Source of the DNA: Fusobacteriales bacterium
GTDB lineage: Bacteria > Fusobacteriota > Fusobacteriia > Fusobacteriales > Leptotrichiaceae
Assembly: GCA_031285605.1 (NCBI GenBank)
Contig: JAITVW010000279.1
Location: 1 to 12,592 of the forward strand
Direction of reading: 5' to 3'
Length of the DNA stretch: 12,592 nucleotides
Positions 7,225 to 12,592 of the stretch are shown in pieces. Numbering within the stretch: the first letter of the stretch is position 1; each line of letters opens with the position of its first letter. The notes beneath the pieces were generated by a model that searched no databases, was not told the DNA's origin, and worked only from the letters and a program-made list of their open reading frames with translations. Both the position numbers and the translations under genes were made by a program.

Positions 7225-7286
7225 TTGGGTGTTATAGGACTGTAAAAGTAAATTTGGGAGTTTATAAGGCAAGGAGGTATGATTGA

Positions 7287-8852
7287 ATGAAATATGTAAT
7301 AGGTGAGGGAGAAAGAGTTCTGGTATTTAAGAATGAGAAACTGGCGGAATACCTGAAAAGCGGAACTTATAAAATTTCCCGTTTATCAAATAAAAAATAT
7401 GAAAAATATGTTTGTGAAGGTTTATTTGAAACTGAGAGAAATCTGGATTTCCTTCTTCAGTATGAGGGGCTGGCAGAGGAACTGCAGGTTTTGGATGTTC
7501 AGGAGGACGAAATATTAATATATTATAAAGACGGAATATTCCAGGGTGGTTTTTACGAAGGTAAGTACGCATTTTGGAATGTTGTGGGAAGAAATTCATA
7601 TGCAAAGCTGGACTTGAAAACAGCATTTGAAATGGATGAAAAAGTAAAAAATGTCTTTTCCAAAACAAAACTGGGCGAGATGTTTGATATAATAGAAATA
7701 GAGGATTATCATATAGCTCTTTATTTTAAAAGCGGAGTATATGAAAAAGTACTGAAAAGCGGAACATATGCAGCTTCAAAAAAATATTTCAAAAATATTT
7801 TTCAGAAAATAGACCTGAGAGAAGTCATGGTTTATGACGAAACAATGGAAAAAATCTTTGATACAGAACCTGAAATGATTCATGATTTTGATATAAAAAA
7901 AGTAAGGGAAAAAGAACTTTTGCTCTGGTATCAGGATGATCTTTTTAAAGGGAAGTGTCTTGCAGGAAGTTATCTTTTCTGGAATAAACTGAAAGATAAC
8001 TATTTTGAGATAATAGATCTGAATAACGGAATAGAAATAGATGAAAAGTATCTGGATATTTTGGATAAGCTCGAAGGCGTATATACCAAGTATGAAGTAA
8101 AAGACTATGAGGCCGGTCTTCTGATTATAGATAATCAGTATAGAAAAACGTTAAAATCAGGAGTGTATTATTTTTGGAACGGTCATCAGAAAATAGAGGT
8201 ATATCCTGTAGATTTGAGAATAAAACAGCTGGACATGCAGGGAGAGGAAATTCTTACCAAAGACAGAGTACTGCTGAAGTTCAATTTTATAGCACAATAC
8301 AGAGTAGTAGATCCTATTACCAACTATAAAGAAATAAATAATGTAGAGAACCAGATATATATACTTGTTCAGATGATTTTAAGAGGATATGTAGGTGTAA
8401 ACTATCTGGAAGACCTTTTGGAAAACAGAATAGAAATAGGAAAATATGTTCTGGAAAAAGTAAAAAAAGAGGAAAGAAAGTATGGGATAGAGCTTTTGGA
8501 TGCAGGAATAAAGGATATAAAGCTGGCAGAAATGAGCGGTATGGAAAATACGGCATACAGAGATCAGATAAAAAAAGAAAAAGAGCCTGAATCTGGATTT
8601 TTAGTAAAAGCAGAAGTTCCCGAGGAAGTAAAAGCAGATATTGAGAATATAATAACAAAAAAATCTGAGTATGTGGAGAAACCGGAAGAAACAAAGGAAG
8701 CCGAAGCAGTTACAGAAAATAATGAAACTGAGGAAATAGAACCAAAAGCAGAGTCGGAACGGGAACAAGAGCAGGAAAAAATTTCAGAGGAAAGTGCAAG
8801 TGCAATTTTGGAAGAACTAAGTAAAATTTTGGCAAAAAATAGTAAAAAATAA
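7287..8852 (+). CDS. SPFH/slipin-like protein with five N-terminal repeats
   Basis: The protein has 521 residues. An SPFH/band-7-like domain occupies ~303-415: VYPVDLRIKQLDMQGEEILT, then TKDRVLLKFNFIAQYRVVDP, which matches the stomatin/slipin 'T.D.V.v.v...v.YRV.d' pattern. In front of it are five degenerate repeats. Each has a hydrophobic strand, a 'Y-x-D/S-G-x-F/Y' turn, and a G-x-Y or G-x-Y-x-F-W-N signature at 26, 92, 159, 227 and 292, so the spacing is 65-68 residues. The tail (~430-515) is acidic and Glu-rich, ending in a short helix. I see no signal peptide and no membrane segment, so unlike classic slipins it is probably cytoplasmic or peripheral. SPFH proteins form ring or cage oligomers at membranes; the role here is unknown. 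ATG 7287 is supported by AAGGAGG nine bases upstream. It is a single-gene unit with its own promoter and terminator. Confidence 0.82.
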   Translation: MKYVIGEGERVLVFKNEKLAEYLKSGTYKISRLSNKKYEKYVCEGLFETERNLDFLLQYEGLAEELQVLDVQEDEILIYYKDGIFQGGFYEGKYAFWNVVGRNSYAKLDLKTAFEMDEKVKNVFSKTKLGEMFDIIEIEDYHIALYFKSGVYEKVLKSGTYAASKKYFKNIFQKIDLREVMVYDETMEKIFDTEPEMIHDFDIKKVREKELLLWYQDDLFKGKCLAGSYLFWNKLKDNYFEIIDLNNGIEIDEKYLDILDKLEGVYTKYEVKDYEAGLLIIDNQYRKTLKSGVYYFWNGHQKIEVYPVDLRIKQLDMQGEEILTKDRVLLKFNFIAQYRVVDPITNYKEINNVENQIYILVQMILRGYVGVNYLEDLLENRIEIGKYVLEKVKKEERKYGIELLDAGIKDIKLAEMSGMENTAYRDQIKKEKEPESGFLVKAEVPEEVKADIENIITKKSEYVEKPEETKEAEAVTENNETEEIEPKAESEREQEQEKISEESASAILEELSKILAKNSKK

Positions 8853-8866
8853 TAATATATACAGAT

Positions 8867-8900
8867 AAAAATCCCGTGGTCAAAATTACGGGATTTTTTT
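8867..8900 (+). terminator. Strong intrinsic terminator after the SPFH gene
   Basis: An 11-bp perfect stem pairs AAAAATCCCGT (8867-8877) with ACGGGATTTTT (8888-8898) across a 10-nt loop and continues into seven T. It lies 14 bp after the stop codon. Confidence 0.93.
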
Positions 8901-9001
8901 ATAAACAGAATTTTTTAATAAACTAAAGACAGCGGGAATAAAATATTTTCAGAAAAGTAATAGTAAGACAGTTGAACAGAATATACGGAAAAATATCCGG
9001 T

Positions 9002-9020
9002 TTGTAATGTGAAATTACAA
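9002..9020. promoter_or_regulatory. Operator-like palindrome TTGTAAT-N5-ATTACAA
   Basis: Two perfect 7-bp arms are separated by GTGAA, about 60-110 bp upstream of the promoter of the lipocalin-mltG operon. The 19-bp size and the symmetry fit a dimeric repressor or activator site. No regulator gene is in the window and I cannot assign a family. Confidence 0.4.
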
Positions 9021-9035
9021 TATCTGATTGATAAA

Positions 9036-9070
9036 TACAGTGTTTTTTCAGAAAAATATTTAACACTGTA
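9036..9070. promoter_or_regulatory. Inverted repeat TACAGTGTT-N17-AACACTGTA
   Basis: Two perfect 9-bp arms lie just upstream of the first of two TATAAT boxes (9078-9083). The loop of 17 nt makes a DNA-binding pair of half-sites as likely as an RNA hairpin. It is not followed by a proper T-run, so it is not a good terminator. Confidence 0.45.
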
Positions 9071-9084
9071 GTTTTACTATAATC

Positions 9085-9113
9085 TTTATTTAAAAACCGT
9101 AATATGCTATAAT
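9085..9113 (+). promoter_or_regulatory. Promoter of the lipocalin-mltG-spoIID-tilS operon
   Basis: A consensus TATAAT (9108-9113) is preceded by TGC, making a perfect extended -10. The -35 region, TTTATT (9085-9090) at 17 bp, is weak. A second TATAAT at 9078-9083 may be an alternative. The first gene has AAGGTG eight bases before its ATG. Confidence 0.65.
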
Positions 9114-9141
9114 ATTTAAAAAATGAAAAGGTGAAATTTAA

Positions 9142-9807
9142 ATGAAAAAATTATATATCGGCATTTTTGGTTTATTTTTAATATTTAATACAATATCTTA
9201 TTCGACGCTGTCTGATGTCATTAACAGAATAGACAATGCAGTGAACCCAAAACTGAAATTTGATGTGGGCAAAGCCTCCGGAGTGTGGTATTTGCTTTAT
9301 GACAATGATATAAAAACAAAAAATCTTGAGAATATAACAATAGATCTCGTACAGGAAGGCGAAGGGTACAGCTATATTACCAAAAGTTACAATCCTAAAA
9401 GAAATGTATGGATAAAAGAAGAAAAAAGGGCGTGGATACAGGAAGACAAGAAAAGTGTTTATTTTTATGTAAGAAAGAATGGTCCGATAAACTACAAAAA
9501 TGAAATTTTATATTTTGATGATGGTATGAAGTATCTTGTTATTTATTTTAAGAAAGAAAATATAATAAGAGTTTTGGCAAGAAGCGAAATGCCGAGCAGT
9601 GAAAAGATAAATGAAATAATGGCGGAAGTAAAAAAGCAGGGCTATAATATATCAAGATTAAAAAAAATAAGCTGTAATCCTGCGGTATTTGACGAGGGAG
9701 AATTGAGAAAAACAGAGAAAGAAAGAGAGCTTTACGAAAGATTGGGCAGATTCGGAGAAAGCGGTACAATAAACTTTGATGAGGCTGTGGAAATACCTGA
9801 AAACTAA
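9142..9807 (+). CDS. Exported lipocalin-like protein (Blc-like fold predicted)
   Basis: This 221-residue protein has an N-terminal signal (MKK, a hydrophobic core IGIFGLFLIFNTI, likely cleavage near SYS at 19-21) and no lipobox, so it is periplasmic or secreted. From ~42 to 178 it follows the bacterial lipocalin plan. G-x-W-Y (47-50) is the lipocalin signature tryptophan. Alternating strands come next, then KYLVIYF (130-136), the closing strand IIRVLARS (141-148), and a C-terminal helix (SSEKINEIMAEVKKQGYNIS). The helix aligns by eye with the 'LSRTP....  ...A...G.D.S' end of E. coli Blc. Lipocalins bind small hydrophobic ligands; the ligand is unknown. The last ~40 residues are charged and extra to the fold. 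It leads a tight operon, 15 bp ahead of mltG. The lipocalin call is moderate; a hypothetical exported protein is the fallback. Confidence 0.7.
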   Translation: MKKLYIGIFGLFLIFNTISYSTLSDVINRIDNAVNPKLKFDVGKASGVWYLLYDNDIKTKNLENITIDLVQEGEGYSYITKSYNPKRNVWIKEEKRAWIQEDKKSVYFYVRKNGPINYKNEILYFDDGMKYLVIYFKKENIIRVLARSEMPSSEKINEIMAEVKKQGYNISRLKKISCNPAVFDEGELRKTEKERELYERLGRFGESGTINFDEAVEIPEN

Positions 9808-9822
9808 TTTTAAAGGAGAAAA

Positions 9823-10773
9823 ATGAAAAAAATTATAATATGTTTTAGTATATTTACAGGCATACTAACATTTTTATTTTTACTTTTTTTTATAATGATG
9901 CTTACACCGGTAAAAGAATTTAAAAATAAATATGTAGTTGTGAGAAAGGGTGAGAGTTTTAACCAAATCTACAATGATCTTGGAATAAAATATACCCTGG
10001 TTGACAAGGTATACCTGAAAATTACCGGTAACGGCTCAAAAGCAAAGGTCGGTTCTTATAAATTCGACGGAAAAGGAAGCAGAATGGAAATCATCAGTAA
10101 AATTGTAAGCGGTAAAAGTGATGAAATAAGACTGACTATACCGGAAGGATTTTCTAACAGGCAGGTATTTGAGAGAATAGAAAAGCTGGGACTTGGATCA
10201 AAAGAAAAAATGGAGCAGGCATTAAAAGAAGCAGATTTTCCTTATCCGCATCCGAATAATAATTATGAAGGATATTTTTACCCTGAAACTTACTTTTTTT
10301 ATGAAGGAACAAGTGAGAAAGAAGCAGTGGATACTATTTTGAAAGAATTTTTGAAAAATTATCCTCCTGAAAAATATCCGGATAAAGATGATTTTTATAA
10401 TAAATTAAAGCTGGCATCAATAGTGGAACTGGAAGTAGTGAAAAAAGAAGATAAAACAAAAGTAGCCGGGATATTTTTGAAAAGGCTGGAAATAGACATG
10501 AGGCTCGAATCGGATGCAACATTAAAGTATGAGCTGGAAAGACAGGCATACAGAAAAGAACTTCTTACGGATATGTCTTTATATAACAGTTATAAGCATA
10601 AAGGCTTACCTCCCACTCCGGTGTCAAATCCTTCAAAAGAAACTTTTGATGCTGTAGTGAATGCGGAAATAACCGGAGATTTATTCTTTTTTACATATAA
10701 GGGAGGAACTTATTATTCAAAAACTCATAATGAGCATTTGAAAAAAAGAAAGGAGAGCGGGCAGTTAAAGTAG
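9823..10773 (+). CDS. mltG: Endolytic murein transglycosylase MltG (YceG family)
   Basis: MltG cuts nascent peptidoglycan strands at the outer face of the inner membrane and so sets glycan length. The 316-residue protein has one N-terminal anchor (IIICFSIFTGILTFLFLLFFIMML, ~4-27), then a LysM-like subdomain (VVVRKGESFNQIYNDLG, ~38-54). The catalytic domain follows, with EGYFYPETYF (149-158), ASIVE carrying the presumed catalytic Glu202 (equivalent to Glu218 of the E. coli enzyme), and RLEIDMRLESDATLKY (221-236). The last motif is YNSYKHKGLPPTPVSNP (254-270), then the TH-NEH end. The substitution of Ala for Pro in the usual 'TDPT' motif is minor. AAAGGAG lies just before its ATG. The spoIID-like gene starts 1 bp after its stop. 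Confidence 0.95.
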   Translation: MKKIIICFSIFTGILTFLFLLFFIMMLTPVKEFKNKYVVVRKGESFNQIYNDLGIKYTLVDKVYLKITGNGSKAKVGSYKFDGKGSRMEIISKIVSGKSDEIRLTIPEGFSNRQVFERIEKLGLGSKEKMEQALKEADFPYPHPNNNYEGYFYPETYFFYEGTSEKEAVDTILKEFLKNYPPEKYPDKDDFYNKLKLASIVELEVVKKEDKTKVAGIFLKRLEIDMRLESDATLKYELERQAYRKELLTDMSLYNSYKHKGLPPTPVSNPSKETFDAVVNAEITGDLFFFTYKGGTYYSKTHNEHLKKRKESGQLK

Positions 10774-10774
10774 T

Positions 10775-11881
10775 ATGAAATTAAAAATAATATTAACAGC
10801 TGTTTTCCTCGTGATTTATGGTCTGCTTTCCGGGAAAGAGATGAAAATAGCCATTTTAAGCAATTCGGGAAATCAGCTGTATGTGAGAGCAAATAATGAA
10901 ATAGAAGTTTTTTCCGACGGAGTACTTCTTGGCAAAAAAAGAGAAGTAAAATTTTCCGCAGGAAAAAATACAGTAACTTATGAAGGACAGTCTTACGGTG
11001 ATATAATACTGAAGCCCGAGGGAGCTGACTTTTTATATATAAGCAAGAGTGGGAAGAGTTTTGACGGTTATCGGGGGAACTTTGACCTTATTATCGAAAA
11101 CGGAAGAATAGTTCCTGTAAATCTTGTAGAAATGGACCAGTATCTTTACAGTGTGATACCTTCGGAAATAGGGAAAAAATTTCCTGATGAAGCTGTAAAG
11201 GCTCAAATAGTAACATCTAGAACATATTCTTATTATAATGCCAAAAATTCAAAATTCAAAAACTATGATATGGTGGATAGTGTAAATTCACAGGTATATA
11301 AAGGAATAGCAGCAGAAGATGAAAAAATCAACGGTCTTATAGACAAAACTAAAAATATAGTAATGACATATAAGGGGGAAACCATCAATGCAATATTTCA
11401 CAGTGACAGCGGAGGATTTACGGCTAATGCGGAAGATGTATGGGGGGGTATACCTGTAGAATATCTGAAAGCAGTGGATGATTCGGGAAATACAATGGAT
11501 TCTCCGAGAAGATACTGGACTTATACTATTACAAAAGACAGTTTAAGAAAAATATTCGGTATTTATCCTGAGACAATAGAAGTGGAAAGAAAAGATAACA
11601 GAATAAAAAAACTGTTTCTAAAAGGAAGTGTAAAAACAGTGACAGTAACCGGAAATGAATTTAGAAAAAGACTGGGTTATACCAAGATTTTCAGTACTGT
11701 ATTTGATTATTCGGATAACGGTGGTACATTCACATTTAACGGAAACGGATCAGGGCACGGAGTAGGATTGTCCCAGTGGGGAGCTTATGCTCAGGCAGAG
11801 AAAAATAAAAAATATGACCAGATTTTGCAATACTATTTTACCGGAATAAAAATAGAGGAATATAGAGATGCTGGATTTTAG
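10775..11881 (+). CDS. SpoIID/LytB-domain protein (predicted peptidoglycan glycosidase)
   Basis: This 368-residue protein has an N-terminal hydrophobic signal or anchor (ILTAVFLVIYGLL, ~6-18). The SpoIID domain begins near YRG (99-101), with the core VEMDQYLYSVIPSEI (118-132) in which Glu131 corresponds to the catalytic Glu88 of Bacillus SpoIID. It continues with KAQIVTSRTYSYYN (142-155), SQVYKG (172-177), HSDSGGFT (209-216), EDVWGG (220-225), and the closing GNGSGHGVGLSQWGAYAQ (323-340). In spore formers SpoIID cleaves glycan strands that lack stem peptides; outside them, such proteins are less studied. No ribosome binding site is near the ATG, which follows the mltG stop by one base, so translation is probably coupled. 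Its last 14 bp overlap tilS. The symbol is left blank because sporulation is not implied. Confidence 0.9.
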   Translation: MKLKIILTAVFLVIYGLLSGKEMKIAILSNSGNQLYVRANNEIEVFSDGVLLGKKREVKFSAGKNTVTYEGQSYGDIILKPEGADFLYISKSGKSFDGYRGNFDLIIENGRIVPVNLVEMDQYLYSVIPSEIGKKFPDEAVKAQIVTSRTYSYYNAKNSKFKNYDMVDSVNSQVYKGIAAEDEKINGLIDKTKNIVMTYKGETINAIFHSDSGGFTANAEDVWGGIPVEYLKAVDDSGNTMDSPRRYWTYTITKDSLRKIFGIYPETIEVERKDNRIKKLFLKGSVKTVTVTGNEFRKRLGYTKIFSTVFDYSDNGGTFTFNGNGSGHGVGLSQWGAYAQAEKNKKYDQILQYYFTGIKIEEYRDAGF

Positions 11882-12592
11882 AATAACCGACAAATTAAAA
11901 AAAATTATTGGAAAATATGATTTATTGAAAAAAAATGATAAGGTATTAATAGCTTTTTCAGGAGGACCGGATTCGGTTTTTCTTTTTCATTGTATAAATT
12001 TTTTCAGGGAAAGTCTTGGACTTGAACTGGAATTAGCATATGTGAATCATAAACTCAGAGAAGATGCGGATGAAGATATAAAATTTGTAAAAGAATTTGC
12101 AGAAAAATATGAGGTAAGGTATTACATAAGAGAGGCAGATATAAAAGAAACTGCGGTCAGAAAAAAAATTTCCGAAGAGGAGGCCGGGAGAGAAGAACGA
12201 TACAGAATATTTTTTGATATTATGAAAGAAAATAATATTGATAAAATTGCTACAGGACATAATCTGGACGATAATATCGAGACTTTTATCTTCAGACTTC
12301 TGAGAGGAACAGCATTAAACGGGTTAAAGGGGATTCCTGTAAAAAGAGGAGTAATTATCAGACCGATTCTGGAATTCAGAAAAAATTATATTTTAGAAAT
12401 GTTGGATGGTGCAGGGGAAGAATACAGACTGGATTTTACGAATTTTGAAACAAAATATACCAGAAATAAAATCAGAAATTTGATTTTTCCTTTGTTTAGC
12501 GAGGTTAATCCTTTGTTTAGAGAAAAAATAGCAGGATTGATTGAAGAGATAAATAATTTTGAAGATAGCGAAAAAAGTAAAGAGTCTGTACT
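11868..12592 (+). CDS. tilS: tRNA(Ile)-lysidine synthase (partial, right end cut)
   Basis: TilS attaches lysine to C34 of the CAU-anticodon isoleucine tRNA, using ATP, so that it reads AUA; this is essential and matters in an AUA-rich genome such as this one. The visible 241 codons cover the N-terminal ATPase domain and the start of the next: PP-loop SGGPDS (31-36), VNHKLR (59-64), GHNLDDNIET (130-139), RLLRGT (143-148), and DFTNFETKYTRNKIR (189-203). The ATG at 11868 overlaps the upstream stop by 14 bp and has GAGGA eight bases before it. No stop appears before the window end; the C-terminal tRNA-binding domains are missing from view. All visible motifs are intact. Confidence 0.96.
   Translation, partial: MLDFRITDKLKKIIGKYDLLKKNDKVLIAFSGGPDSVFLFHCINFFRESLGLELELAYVNHKLREDADEDIKFVKEFAEKYEVRYYIREADIKETAVRKKISEEEAGREERYRIFFDIMKENNIDKIATGHNLDDNIETFIFRLLRGTALNGLKGIPVKRGVIIRPILEFRKNYILEMLDGAGEEYRLDFTNFETKYTRNKIRNLIFPLFSEVNPLFREKIAGLIEEINNFEDSEKSKESV

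Noticed and set aside
7279..7290. ATG at 7279 in front of the SPFH gene
   Set aside because: It is too close to AAGGAGG and reads only three codons before TGA; the ATG at 7287 opens the long frame.
8317..8694. 125-codon - strand open frame opposite the SPFH domain
   Set aside because: Its Leu/Phe/Ser-rich composition is typical of antisense to an A- and G-rich gene. There is no start signal or known motif.
1..12592. CRISPR arrays, tRNA or rRNA genes, riboswitches, toxin-antitoxin or defence operons
   Set aside because: No regularly spaced repeats, no cloverleaf or T-loop sequence, and no protein of these systems was recognised.

Overview
The window is AT-rich, densely coded bacterial chromosome. 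Codon use is strongly A/T-ending, the genes are closely packed, and the envelope proteins include a lipoprotein, a lipocalin-like secreted protein, MltG and a SpoIID-type protein next to tilS. This looks most like a member of the Fusobacteriota (Leptotrichia/Sebaldella-like). That placement is inferred from style and gene order, not from a marker gene.

Layout. (1) Positions 1-2821 hold a housekeeping run on the + strand: the end of NAD kinase, recN (DNA repair ATPase) and a Xer-type tyrosine recombinase, with gaps of 21 and 1 bp. (2) An AT-rich 350-bp gap, with a weak hairpin and an extended -10 promoter, leads to a lone FUSC-type membrane protein (3172-5139). (3) Positions 5271-5917 are a 647-bp miniature insertion element with ~33-bp imperfect terminal inverted repeats. 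It carries a broken, internally deleted IS4-family-like transposase that still has its promoter and its leader hairpin. (4) On the - strand, converging on the element, lies a CapA/PGA_cap-family lipoprotein (5934-7043). (5) Divergent from it is an SPFH/slipin-like protein with five ~66-residue N-terminal repeats (7287-8852), closed by a strong intrinsic terminator (8867-8900). (6) After a leader with two perfect palindromes and a good promoter comes a tight + strand operon: lipocalin-like exported protein, mltG, spoIID/lytB-like gene, tilS (cut by the window end).

How the genes may work together. The last operon joins two peptidoglycan-cleaving proteins (MltG, which ends nascent glycan strands, and a SpoIID-like enzyme, known elsewhere to cut stem-free glycan) with a secreted lipocalin-like protein and an essential tRNA-modifying enzyme. 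Tight spacing and a 14-bp overlap suggest co-expression. The most unusual items are the repeat-bearing SPFH protein with no membrane anchor, and the miniature IS, whose leader appears arranged so that only read-through transcripts hide the transposase ribosome binding site. No CRISPR array, tRNA, rRNA or defence operon was seen.
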